Positions 32,641-44,700 of a stretch of DNA of 64,000 nucleotides are shown piece after piece. Under the pieces are notes generated by a model. That model had not been told where the DNA came from, made no database searches, and saw nothing but the letters and a program-made list of their open reading frames with translations. The position numbers and the translations under genes were made by a program. Every line of letters starts with the position of its first letter. Positions within the stretch are counted from its first letter, which is position 1. The DNA comes from Trametes villosa (lineage: Eukaryota > Basidiomycota > Agaricomycetes > Polyporales > Polyporaceae): contig PUDQ02000024.1 in assembly GCA_002964805.2 (NCBI GenBank), positions 806,001 through 870,000 on the forward strand, in the 5' to 3' direction.

Positions 32641-33641
32641 ACACCAGCAACCAATGAGCATGCGCACCATGTAGCCGCACGGCTAAAGCCGCCAGGTTAT
32701 AGGGTTCACCCCGTAGCTTAAGCCGCGGCGAGTCACATAATGGATGCTCCGCAGATACCCATACACGAGTACAACAAAGAACTAGTTGGTTGAGTAGTAT
32801 GACTAGTGGACGTCATAGCCTGAGTGGAAGGCCTGCGCGCGGTCCAGGAGCCGCGCGAACTTCGTATGAGTATCCCGGTGCCGACGCCATGATCAACGAG
32901 GGTTACTGGAACTTGGCCCCGCAAGTAGGCCGCCAGGATCTGGCTTTAGGAAGGTCAAGCATCATGGTAAAGAATCACAGATCCTAGTGCACGCAGCCGA
33001 AGTAAGCGTCTTGCGTCAATGACTGCCAACCAGCCAACTAGACGTACCAATCCCACCCACATCCCCCCACCCCTCGCCAGTGTCCAACAAAACCCGAGCT
33101 TAGGTCTACCTATGGTGGACCGCGCGCCAGCGTCGCATCGAGGCTACAACGAACTGGGCCTGACACATCTCGGGCCTGCGCCCATCTCCCAACCCGAGTC
33201 CCGGGATACCCTGCATCAAATTCCCCACACCGACGGCCTTGGGAGCTAGCACATTCGGAATTCAACGCACCTCGGACCAGCCCACAAGGTACGCGTATGC
33301 ATCCGTTCGACGTGCCGCCTCGAAGCTCCCGACCCCCATCCCCGGTGGACCGGATTTAAGCCACATTAGGCGCTGATATACACCGACACCCACTACCTCT
33401 GCACGGAGATGGACGTGGGTAGCCAGAAAGCAGCGCATGAACGCCGCAGGGGAGTACGTACCTCGCTGACGGTGGCGGGAACGCTGAGTCATCGGTTTTG
33501 ACGCGGCCTGTGCTGCGTAGCGTTGAGTTGAGCGTTGAGGTGGTATAAAAGGTGGGCTGGGAGGAGGATGGAGGCCAGCATACCGCACAGAAACACACAC
33601 AACAGCCTCGACTACTCACCTCAGTCAGCCCAAGCAAAACA
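32641..33641. other. Intergenic region upstream of the GST gene
   Basis: About 1 kb without a gene. The 14-mer ACTAGTTGGTTGAG at about 32780 recurs from intron 1 of F-box-like copy B (about 32378), a possible remnant of a third copy. Confidence 0.4.
33544..33551 (+). promoter_or_regulatory. TATA box of the GST gene
   Basis: TATAAAAG, a canonical TATA box 91 bp upstream of the ATG at 33642. Confidence 0.65.
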
Positions 33642-34579
33642 ATGTCTTCTTCTGGCAAGCAATTCACCCTCCACGGCGGCATCATCGGGCCCAACCCTTT
33701 GTGAGCACATTCACCTCTCACTCTTCTCTGCCTTGGACGAGCGCGCTCACCTGCACACAGGAAAGTCGTGATGGTGCTCGAAGAGCTCAACCTCTCCTAC
33801 GACATCGTGCACATCAACATCCAGGCCGGCGAGCAGAAGAACCCCGAGTACCTGAAGCTGAACCCGAACGGGCGCGTCCCCGCGCTCGTCGACCACAGCA
33901 ACGGCGACTTCGTGATCTGGTGCGTCTGCCTCCCCTGCTCCCCGTCCTTCGCCGCAAGCGCACCGGGCTGATGCGGCGAGGCACGCATAGGGAGTCGGAC
34001 GCGATCCTGCTGTACCTCGTCGAGAAGTACGACAAGGAGCACAAGCTCAGCGTCGCGGACGTCGACGAGAAGTTCAGGCTCATCCAGTGGCTCTTCTTCC
34101 AGGCCTCCGGCCAGGGGTGCGCCTCCCTCTCCTCCCGCTCCGCGTGCGAGCGACGCTGACGACAGGGCGTGCCCAGGCCGTACTTCGGGCAGGCGGCGTG
34201 GTTCCTGCGCTACCACCCGGAGAAGGTCCCCAGCGCGATCGAGCGCTACCAGAAGGAGATCCTGCGCGTGTGGGGCGTGCTTGAGAGCGTGCTCTCCAAG
34301 CAGCAGTGGCTCGTCGGCGGGAAGCTCACTATCGCGGACCTCTCCTTCATCACGTGCGTCCCCTTCCCCTTTCCCCCGAGCGTGCAGAGGCTGAGTGCGG
34401 CGTGCAGGTGGAACGAGATGGCTGCTCACTTCGCGCTCAAGGACGTCGAGGGCGTGGACTTGGAGAAGCAGTTCCCGAGCGTGTGGAAGTGGCACCAGAC
34501 GCTCGTCGCGCGGCCGCTCGTCCGCAAGCTGCTCGACAACCAGGCGGCGGCGTTCAAGGCTGCTACTGAGAAGAAGTAG
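33642..34579 (+). CDS. Glutathione S-transferase, Ure2p-like class
   Basis: Exons 33642-33700, 33761-33919, 33991-34116, 34177-34353 and 34408-34579, 230 residues. The N-terminal thioredoxin fold has NPNGRVPALVDH (cis-proline) and ESDAILLYL (glutathione gamma-glutamyl binding Glu-Ser). The C-terminal helical domain includes QASGQGPYFGQAAWF, a signature of fungal Ure2p-like GSTs, and GGKLTIADLSF. The enzyme conjugates or reduces electrophiles with glutathione in the cytosol; in wood-decay fungi this class has expanded and is linked to detoxification of wood extractives. The acceptor of intron 3 must be CCCAG at 34176 because the nearer GACAG breaks frame. Confidence 0.94.
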
Positions 34580-34715
34580 GCGGCTGCTGCTCCCTGTTCT
34601 TATATTCCAGCGTGGCCGGCACGTGAGCGGTGCGAGATCGATGCTATTAGCGGATGTGATGTACAGTGAATGTAGCGTGCCGTGGGATGCACCGAAGCGG
34701 CGTACTCTGGAACGA

Positions 34716-36114
34716 TTAGCCTGTAGTCTTCTTCAAATGCGCGAGAATCTTGTCCAACTCTGCGAGCGAGTTGTCCAGGAGAGCTTGATACTAGAGACCA
34801 GGTGAGCGAGCGATAGGTGAGTGTTGGGTGTATTGTGTCACGCACGGTAGAGAAGCCGGGGGAGTGCTTGGCGATGTCTTCCTTCTTCAGCAGTGCCTGG
34901 TGATGCTTTCGTAGCTGGACGCGTGCGTCTTCCGCCATGCGAGATGCACTCGTATACAGCGCGTTGCGCGTTTCCACCGTAGGCCTTTTCATGAAAATAA
35001 CACGGTCAACGAGGTCTCGACTTGTACGAACAGATATAGCGCCTCTCATATTGATAAATCGTTTGGATCTTGCGCTGCTCAGGGCGCTCGGACACTCCGA
35101 GCGCCCTGAGCACGCGTGTTCCACCGTACCGCAAAGTCCGCAAGGAAGTTTTCGCTGCTTGCGCTCTATATCCAGGTCAAGTTACGTGAACTGAACGTTG
35201 GGGAATCTCGCTGTGGGAGCATGATGGTAGCCCCTCATCGCAGTCTATGCTGGGCGCGCGAGCAGCAAACTCAACCGGTCGAGGGTAGCAATGCCACCAA
35301 TCGTGCCCGTCCGCCACAGCAAGTGCCATATAGAGGTGGTGCATCATCGTGCGATATGGCTCGACCATCCAAATGAAGGCGTATTGCTCCACAGGTCTGA
35401 GCAGCGTAAAATCCTGGTGATCTATCAATATGACAGGCGCTGTAACGCTACGCACTTCGGTATGGGAATCTTGATCGTGCGGTTGTCCAGCTTCTGGGGC
35501 GTGACACTGGGGATCTTCGCGTCATAGATACCTTGCTCGACGTATTTCAACGTCTACTGGTGCGGCACGCGGCAGACGGTCAGCCAATCCGGGCGAGACG
35601 TCTGTGCAGGCGCACTCACATGCTCTTCGAAGACCGTGACGAGGAGGGTCGTGCCCTCTTTCACGCCGACGGTGGCGACCTCCTCGAGGCGCACGCCGCG
35701 CGAGTCCGCGGCACCTGGCACCTTGACGCGCACGGGAGACAGGAGGGCAGGTGTGACGCGCCCCGTGGCACGGGTTTCGAGCGCGGCGACCTCTTTCCTG
35801 TACCACTCGAGCGCGGTGTGCATCTTGCCCTCTGCCTTCTTGTACTCCTCGCTGGCCGCGATCCGCTGCGACGCAGGGATCAGGGCGTCGGCCGCAACAC
35901 CCTTGGTGCGCTTGTTCGAGGGGGCGTCGTTCTCTTCCTCCACATCCTTGCCCTTGTTCTTGGACTTCTTCACCGGCTTGGCGTAGCAGCGCACTTGCTG
36001 GGTGGCCACGGGCGCGGCGCGCTGTGCTGCGAGGCGGGAGCATTGGGTTTGCGAGGCAAGACGCGACGAAGACGCAGCAAGTCGGAAGCGGAGGAGAGCT
36101 GCGGCAGCGGCCAT
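34716..36114 (-). CDS. RRF1: Mitochondrial ribosome recycling factor
   Basis: Exons 36114-35620, 35553-35456, 34984-34846 and 34790-34716, 268 residues, in frame. The N-terminus is an Arg/Ala/Ser-rich mitochondrial targeting sequence, followed by a basic-acidic linker. The RRF domain begins near residue 80 and includes HTALEWYRKEVAALETRATGR, where conserved RRFs have ...L..R.GRA, then TIKIPIPKPTVETR, and a C-terminal helix (AELDKILAHLKKTTG). The factor works with EF-G2 to split post-termination ribosomes in the matrix. The intron inside the PIPKPT motif is 471 bp, about eight times the local norm, and carries a perfect 17-bp hairpin. The gene converges on the GST gene, 136 bp apart. Confidence 0.92.
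35076..35112. repeat. Perfect 17-bp inverted repeat inside an RRF intron
   Basis: 35076-35092 (TGCTCAGGGCGCTCGGA) pairs exactly with 35096-35112 across a 3-nt loop. It lies in the 471-bp intron of the ribosome recycling factor gene. Confidence 0.9.
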
Positions 36115-38463
36115 TGTTGCGGTCGAGGTACGAAGTACTCTCCCAGAGGCAGGCCCTTCGCGAGCTGTTTGAGGGTGGAGGTAGGTGCGACGCAAACTTG
36201 ACCAGGACGCAGCTACACTACGCTGTTACAACTTGCGCGCTCAATTTATGCCTATTTATGCTGGCCTTCAAAGCTTCAAGCTTTCAAGCTTCAAGTCGCT
36301 GCCGCATCAACTATAGATTCTTACGGCGGGGTTCGAAAACCCTGCTGCCCCCTTGTTCCTTCGCGACGCTCCGAGTCCCCCAGCCTTCGCCCTCCTCCAA
36401 GTAAGCCCCTCCTGTTGTCGCATTGTGCTAGAACAATGATGTGTTACTGACAAATCTCTCTTCCTCTTACAGATGGCCGTTGAGCCCTTTTCTCTGGGTA
36501 CCGTCGTCTCAAGTTTGGACTGCCCTGTCGTCTCAAACGGTTCTTGATCTGGCTGTACTATGGCTAGCACCACCCCAGGCTTTGGGACTGGGATCCATCT
36601 CCTAGGACTATTTTGGGACTCTTCTGCGGCTGCTCCAGGGGTTGACTTGCGGCTTGAGCTGGTTTACGGCGGTCTGGCTTGGCTAAGGGACTACCTGAGT
36701 CCTGTCTCGCGATCGCGGCTCCGGAATATAAGCTGTCTATCGCGTGCACCTCGATTTCGACATGTGCAGCTACCACGGCGCGTTCTCGATTAGCACTGGT
36801 GGCTCATTCTATATGACAGGCCTCCGTTTTGCTCACTGGTCCGCTTGCGGCTTGCGCGGGTCCACCTGGGCGGCGTCCCTGGAGTCTGTGTAGTACGATC
36901 GTCTACGTACTATATTGATAGCAAACTGAAAGACTCAGTTTCTTGGACGTGTGTGCCTCCCTCGTCTTTCTACTCCCAGAAAAATCAGAACAGTAGGTGT
37001 CCATCGGCTCTCTTCACCTGGAAGTAGGATACGAACGGTTTTGGGCAAATCAGTCCTCCCATCCTTCCTGGGCTGTGCACATTCATTCGCATGGGCCTAA
37101 CGAACTACATAAGATTGCTAGGAAGAGTGGCTTGTATTGTTCTGAGAAGGAACTAGGGGAGCGCTTGCCTCTTACTGCCGCCATCCAAGGTTAAGTGCTG
37201 CATCCCCCGATTCTTACTTGCATACCTCCCTGGTATCTTCGCCTTTTTGTTCGAGCTCTTCGCTGTTTAAAGTTCAGATACAGTACTAGATTCTACACCA
37301 CCCTCATGTGCATTTGAAAAGTTCCTCGGGGGGTTGTCATCATTTCTCCAGTATCCGGGGCTCGGCGACACGGTAGTCATCCCCGTTTCGGTGTCCGCTA
37401 TCGAGTATGCTGTGCCACCTCCGAGGCTGTGTGGGCGTTGTACCATGTTGTACGAGCAGCACTGGTACCCTCAAATCCGCGACATGTAAGTACGGTGCGA
37501 GATCGGAGACGGCTTTGGTGGCATGCCATATTTTTCCGCATTTGGCGATGCGCTATCACGTGCAGCACTCACACGACGCGTCGCGATCGAGGCGCGGTGG
37601 GCGCCTGGCGGCCGACGCGCGCGCGTGCCGGCTGCGTCGGCTGCGTCGGGGGCTGTTCGTCGGGCATCGTGGACGGGAGAAGCGTCGGGATGCTGGGCCG
37701 GAGCTGCGGGAGTCTGTGCGCCAACTCTGACCGAACTTACGGCGCGACTGTCCGGGACGGCGAGAGGGTGGTATGTCAGAGGTGCCACCGGAGCCAAACA
37801 GGGGCAAGCAGAGCGCCTCGCCCAGGGGCAGTCCTCCACTCGCTCGGCCGTCTCTCTCATCCAGCTCGTCTCTCGCCGCCATCGCTCTACGCCCGCCCTC
37901 GTCGTCTCGGCCCCCGCGCCGTCGATCCACTCGATTTGCGCCCCATCTGCTAGCGTGCACTCGCAGCTCGGGAGGACAGTGGCCCCGGTCAGTCTCGTAA
38001 GTTCAAGCTTGTTCTAAATCAGATCAGCTCTGACCGAGAGAGTAGCGCAGAACCCCCGCGACCCGTCTGCCTTCGCCTCTCCCGTCCTGCGCGCCATCCG
38101 TCTTCTCCCCTTCGCCCGTGATCTGCTGCATATATACTGCACTGCCCCTCCGCAGTCCGCGCTCTTTCTCCCGCCACCGTCTCGACTCCTGCTCTCATCT
38201 ACTCTTCTCCTGCGCAGGCTGCAGAACGATCTCTCCTGTACCACCGCCCGTGCCAGTCCTACTGGCTTGATAACAGTACGTCCCCCCGCGCCCACTACCA
38301 TGTTCTCGATAGCCTGACTAACGTTGGCTGCGTCTCCAGTAATCTCTATCTATATATCTATGCCAGTGCGTATACAAAGCCGTAATCACCATCAAGCCTC
38401 CTACCACCCGCCGAGTATACCCACCTTCTCTCGCCGCCTCCACACCGCCTCAACCCTCCGAAC
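36115..38463. other. Long intergenic region, possible decayed repeat
   Basis: About 2.3 kb without a supported gene. 36266-36295 contains short repeats of AGCTTCAA. 36.5-37.3 kb differs in base composition from the flanking genes and may be an old repeat; I could not identify it. 37.5-38.4 kb is pyrimidine-rich leader for the next gene. Confidence 0.4.
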
Positions 38464-41199
38464 ATGGCACACGTTATGAAGCCACCCATAGGGAGGATGC
38501 CCGCCGGTCCCTACCCAGATAACCAGTACATCCCGACCACTACCCATGGCTGGGTCCACGCTAACACCTGGTTCGCCAACGCCCCCTTCAACTCTGCCCC
38601 TCCCCCCGCCCCGGCTGGCATCAACCCCCAGACCTGGGCGAACGGCCACTGGCAGCCGAACCCCTTCTTCCGCCCGCCCCAGAACATGACCCAGCCGCCG
38701 AACACTGGCTTCCAGATGTGGGCGCCGCATCCCGGCTGGGGCAACAACGCCGCCGCCTCAGGACAGCAGAGCTGGAACCCGTACAAGCGCGTGCCCAAGC
38801 CGGGCGACGCGTCCTACTGGGCGACGGAGCTCTCCGACAACCCGCTCAAGCTCGAGAATATGCACATCAGGTATGTGGGATCGTGAGTGCCTCTCTTCTC
38901 TCGCGCTGAAACGTGATGCTGGCTGATAGGGATGATACGCCCGCCGAAGAGAGGCACCGCAAGGACTCGTCGAACGGCGTCCCGCACACGCCGTGGGTGT
39001 GGGTTCCGAAGGAGCTCAGCAATGATACCAGTAAGTCCGCAGAGAGCAACGGCACGTCGGGTCCCCGTGACGGGCAGAACGGGCAGAGGCAGTATGAGCA
39101 GAGCCAGAAGGACCTCCCGCCCGCCCCTCAAGCCCACCGCCGCGAGCACACGTATGATCACACTCGCACCCACAGCGGCCCGAACGCGTACGCTTCTCCC
39201 ACTTCGCATGACTCTGCGCAGAGCCGCCACTACCCGCCACGCTCGGCGTCTGTAGCTCAAGATAGGGCCCCTTCATCTGCCCCGGCCACCGTCTCGACGT
39301 ACTCTGCCTATCACCAGCAGCAACAGCAGCAACAACAGCAGCGTCAGCAACAGGAGCAGCAACAACGGCAACAGCAGCAGTACCAACAGCAGTCGCAGCC
39401 CTCAGACCGATATCCTGCTTCTTCGCAGCAGCACACAGACGCAGGACAGCACCACCAGCGGCAGCAAAGCCGCAACGTCTCCCCTCGGGAAAGCTACGAC
39501 TCGCAGCCGTACGGCTCGCGAGACTACCGCAGCGGGCCGACGTCCTCAGCCTCGTCCTCCGCAGCAGCGGCCGCAGCGGCATCTCGGCACGCGAGTACAG
39601 ACTCCTCCGCGTCGAACGAACGCGAACCAGGGCGGAGTGAAGGCTTCAACGCGCGGCGCGAGCTGCAGCCGACGTTCTCGCCCAAGATCGTGCGCACCCC
39701 TGACCACTACTACTCGTCCTCCTCGGGGCGGCTCGGGAGCCACGACGACCTCGAGCGCACGCCAAGGCACAGCGCGTCGACGCCCACGCACGGGCCCATA
39801 TACGCGCCCACGCGCTCGAACAGCCTCTCCGCCGGCCGGCACGCGTCCACGCCCACGCCCAGCTCCAGCGCGAGTACGAACGGGAACTCAAGTCTTGGGC
39901 TGATGAACCTCAACCAGTCGCTCACGGACGAACCGGAGTCAGTCTTAAGCCCGCTCATCGTGCCGGGCACACCGCCAGACACGAGCTCGAGCGCGTCTTC
40001 GACGCGCCCGAGCCCGAACGGGAGGAACGAGATTGGACGGAGCCAGACGTACCCGTCCGTCGCGTTCGACCGCGAGCACGAGGAGCGTGACCACCAGCGG
40101 TACCGCAAGACCCCGCGCGAGTACCCGCGCGCGATCTCGCGCGAGCCCAGCGACCGTGAGCGGGATCGCGAGCGGGATCGCGACCGCGACCGAGAACGGA
40201 GGCGCGACTACTCGCGCTCGCGGGACACGGACGCGACGCCACAACCTGGGGCACGCACCCCGCCCGCGCACACGCCCCCGCTCTCGCACTACACCCGGCC
40301 CTCGCCCGAGCACCGCGCCGCGGCGACGCCGATCTCGCGGAGCCACACCTACCCCGCGGTCATCCCCCCGCCCCCAATCACCCCCCAACGCTCCCGCTCC
40401 CCTGGGCGCTCACCGCGGTACTCCCCCTCGGCGAGCCAGCCGCCGTCGTCGTACAACTCGCCCTATGGGGCATCGGCCTATAGTAGCAGTCGGACGTCGC
40501 CGAACCCGCAGCCGTCGTCCATTGCGAACGCGGCGTCGCCGCTGAGGCATAACCCGCTGCCGCGCCCGCCGCAGGTGTCGCCGTATGCGGAGCAGTATGC
40601 GGCGCGCGGGTCGGCGGGGGCGTATCAGGAGCAGTCTGCGCGGAGTTCGACGGCGGCGGCGTATACGGAGCAGCCTGCGCGGAGCTCCTCGTCTGCGTAC
40701 CCGGAGCAGTCTACGCGGAGTGCGTCATCAACGTATACGGAGCAGCCTACGCGGACCTCCTCGTCCGCGTACCCAGAACAGGCCACGCGCGGCTCGTCCT
40801 CGGCGTCCGCGGCCGCCGCGGCCGTCGCGCAGCAGCACCAACAGCAACAGCAGCAGCAGCAGCGGGGGCTGGTGCGCCAGGGGTACTGGAACCGGCGCGG
40901 GGACCACCTGCACGTGAACGAGAAGGGCGAGCGGTGGATCGTGTACGCGCCGCGGGCGTACGCGAACCCGGTCGACCTGACGCACTACCCGTCGCCGACC
41001 GAGGGCTGGCGCGACCACCACGGGAACTTCATCCGCTACGACCCGAACGTGCCCGAGCTGTTCGACTCGCTGCCGATGCACGGCGAGGAGCCGCTGCGGC
41101 CGTATCACAAGGTGAGCGTCCGTTCCGCTTGCCGTGCGTCAGCCCGGGGCGTGTGCTGACGCGTTTTTTTCCTGGGTGCAGTTTGTGCAGTATGCGTGA
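38464..41199 (+). CDS. Large Ser/Gln-rich low-complexity protein, basidiomycete-specific
   Basis: Exons 38464-38870, 38930-41111 and 41182-41199, 868 residues. The N-terminus (about 135 residues) is rich in Trp, Pro and Asn. The centre is low complexity: a polyglutamine stretch at 39306-39410, an Arg/Asp/Glu run (RERDRERDRDRDRER) and, at about 40590-40810, imperfect repeats of a 13-14-residue unit built on AYxEQxxRSSS. The last 95 residues form a compact conserved-looking domain starting RQGYWNRRGDHLHV, with WRDHHGNFIRYDP and a final FVQYA. I recall similar C-terminal domains in uncharacterised agaricomycete proteins. The last exon is only 18 nt. Function unknown; a scaffold or RNA-associated role is speculation. 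Confidence 0.85.
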
Positions 41200-41760
41200 G
41201 GGTCTCGGTGTTCGACAGAACTGTGCGATGTGGATTTCCAGCTCGGGTTGCTTGCTGTTCCTTTTGGAGCGGACGGACGCAGAATCTCTCTCTTTCTCTC
41301 CCTCTCTATCGCCCCCCTCTCTCTATCTTGTCCATTATCTCTCATGTCGCTCGCTTGATCGAGTCCCTGTCTGCTACCAATGTACCTACCAGTCGCGCAC
41401 GCGACGCCCTCTTGCATACAACGCCCCTCGCATTGACCACCACTTGTATTTTCTCGAACCATGCATATGTATTCTCTCGCCGTGCTACATCTTTCCGCCG
41501 CAATACATCATTCATACAAGACTAGTCGGGGACGTCAACGGGGGCTGAGCGCTACAAATACACTGAGAGTAGAAAGAACCGGAGAGTTGACTGAACAGGC
41601 GAGAGAGGAGATGGGATATCGGGGTTAGGAGACTGAAGCAGAGATAGAAAAGGAACACAAAGACGTCTATGAGGAAGCAAGGGGCATAGATAGAGTCGAA
41701 GAGAATGGGAGAGGATTGAACGTGTGGTGGAAGAGGTAAAAGCCGAACCGCGAAGAGCCC
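41200..41760. other. Intergenic between convergent genes
   Basis: 3' flanks of the Ser/Gln-rich gene and of the RBR gene. No gene seen. Confidence 0.5.
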
Positions 41761-44700
41761 CTAGAACCCGATTCCGCCGTGGATGGCCCGCATGTGGTCG
41801 TAGACCTCGCCGCTGCGCGTGAACGTCGCGAGGCACACCCAGCAGATGTGCGTCTTGCAGCTCGCGCACGTCATGTGGTTGCAGCCCGCCGCACGCTCGA
41901 TCGGCACCTTGCAGCCCGGGCAGTCCTTCACGTCGTGCCCCGTCTTCCACGTCTCGAACTGCAGCTCGTCCTCCGGGTCCCGGTCCTGGCACGACGCCGC
42001 CTCGTGCGCCTCCGTGTGGCAGTGCGCGCAGATGCGCACGAGGCACGACGGGCACTGCAGCGTCGCCGCGCGCCCCGCCCCCGCCCCCGCCGCCGTCGCC
42101 GCGGCGCCCGTCTTGCGGTACACCTGCGGACAGTCCGGCGTCGGGCAGTAGTGGAACTCCTTCGGGCGCTGCTGGACGTGCGCGGCGAACGCGGCGTTCA
42201 CCACCGCGTCGAACTCGTCCGTGGAGAGGAGGCGCTGCGCGATCGTGAGCGCGATGGGCTCCGAGCACCGCGCGGAGTCGCCGAGGCAGGTGAGCGGGAA
42301 GGTCTTGCTGTCGACCGAGGCGTTCAGGTAGCCGACCAGACAGGCCTTGCACCAGGTGTGTCCGCAGGCCAGGGTGACAGGATGAGAGACGTCGCCGAGA
42401 CAGACAGGACAGCCGGTCTGGCCGCGCGTGGCGCGCCGAGGCAAGCTCTGCTGAGCGTGAAGGATCGCGAGCTGGGCGACCTTCTGCGCGTCCTCGTCGC
42501 CGCGGACGACGAGCTGCTGGTTAGTAAGGTCAAACCATACGTTTTCGTGGCCCATGTCCTGTTGCAGCTTGACGAGATCCTCGCTCATGAAGACGCCGAC
42601 GAGGTTGCCGGCAACGGGGTAGCGGTGAAGCGTCTGACACTTCAGGAGCCGGAGTCTATGGACGATCTGGTCTCGCACGCGTTCTCGTTGGTAGCGGACA
42701 CCGAAGAGCGCCAGGGTACGCCGGCGCGGGTCGCTGCTGATCTTCACCCTGGGGTTCTCGTCCTCGAGCTCCCGTAGGAATGCCTGCCCAGCCTTCCCGG
42801 CAAAGAAGTCGTTCCACACGATCTGGCCGTTGTCGGTGACCTTTTCGCCGCGAAGAAGGCGATCGAAGGAGGCTTTCGCCTTGGTAAGGGTTGCCATGTT
42901 CTGCGAGACCAGCTTGACGATCACAGGCGCGGTGGGTCCGTGGAGCGCCCTCTTGTCGAGCACGGAGATGGTGGTGTTGTCGTCATCGTGTAGGTACGAA
43001 CGGAGGAGGTCGATGTCGTAGACGAGAACGTCGAAAATGCTGGGAGGCAGTGAGTACCGGAGAGTCTTGACGTGGTATGCGAAGATCCTCCCCTTCCCAA
43101 CGAAGCGCGGACAGTACCTGTGCAAAGCCTCGCAAGCAGCAGAGGCGGCGCGCGGATCAGAGAAGTGGGCCCAGACTCGAACAAACTTGCGATACGGCGG
43201 AGGGAGTGCGTTGATGGTGACGTCCTCGTCGTACTGTTCCAGCATCCTCTGCAAGCCCTGGAAGGCGCCTTGAAGTGAGTTGTACTTGGCGCGCTGCAGC
43301 ATCGCGCCATCGCACTTCTCCGCTGCCGGCTCGGCCTCGCGTTCCTTCTCGTCGTCGGCTTGTTGCTTGCCCTTGCCCTTGCCCTTGCCTCGTCGCCCAC
43401 CCTTCTTCTTCTCGCCACGCTTCGTGTCCTTCTCCTCATCGATCCGATCCACAAAGTGCTTCTTGAGGTCGGCGATGGTGAAGGTAGGGGGGATGTTGAG
43501 GAAGCGGACGTTGTACGCCCCCACGTTCGGGATTCCCTGGAATGGCTCCCCGACGACCTTGGACATGCCGATATTGGCGGTCTTGGCGAGGGCTATGGCC
43601 TTCTGCGCCAACTCTTGGGTAGGATAGCCGACATATCCCACCTGCCATGGAGCGGGCAGCTCGAAGAGCACGTCAGTGTCGCACAAGGTGCCCCCTCCAA
43701 GGACCATCGACGACTTCTGCGCAAGTCGTGCCGAAACCTCGTGGCCGAGGAACTGCTTCCCGTCCAGAGTTGCGACTGCCTTCACCGCAGCGTCGCCGGC
43801 CGCGAACGTCACCCTGAACGCCGCAGTCTTGCTCTTCTCGTTCGACTCGACCACCACGACAGCTGTGACTGTCCCGAAGACGGCCAGGCCCGCTGAAACA
43901 GTGGCAGGGACGACAGAGGAAGGCAGGTCCTCTATGATGATCTGGCGACACTCGAACCCTGTGACGATGTTCGTGATGGTGAAGCCGTCGATGTAGGTCA
44001 CCTTCGTAGAGTCGAGGATCGTGAGCGTCATCGATTCGGGGGGAGGCTTTGACTGCGAAGCCGGCGGGCCGAGCTGGGGCTGCTTCAACATATCAGCGTC
44101 ATTTGAGGGGTACATACTGAAGGCGACAGTGTACTTACCTGCTCCAAGCCGAGGCCGGGCGGAACAACTGGGATTTGCCCGACGGAGGCTCTGGCAGGGA
44201 GATGGTTGCGTGGCGAGGATACCCCGCCGCCTCCACCTTGCAACGGCGCAACGGCAGGCAGAGGACGACCGAAGTGAGCCGGGATAACATTTCGTCCCGC
44301 GGCCGCCTGTTGTAGGGGTAGGCCCTGAGGCCCGAGGGGGCTGTTCCCTGATACTGGCGGGATTGGCTTCGTGTTCTGTGGTGTCACAGTCGGCATCTGT
44401 GGCAACGCCCGTCCCTGAAAATGGCTTACCTCTCGAAATTCTCGACGCATCTGCTCAGCATCGATGTTGTGGGAATATCGACATTTCCGCCAATGGCACC
44501 GACCGTGTATGAAATCGAAACAGGGCAGCTTAGTCGTATCCGTAATCTTCGCAGATGCACCGCTCGAGGCGGGCTGGCTCGAGGAAGCGTCGTTCTGCCC
44601 GTCCTTGATTAGTGAGTGAGACGAACAAACTTGGGTGGGGCGCACAGTGCTTACCGCAGAGTAGTAGGTGGTGTCCGTGCTATCTCCATCTGCTTCTTCG

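Noticed and set aside
36325..36350. GGGGTTCGAAAACCC, like a tRNA T-arm
   Set aside because: No anticodon arm, acceptor stem or CCA-side pairing fits around it.
41779..42777. 332-codon frame on the plus strand
   Set aside because: Antisense to the RBR module with its Cys/His pattern.
44400..44440. 33-bp intron in exon 11 of the RBR gene
   Set aside because: Too short to splice, and the frame is open across it.
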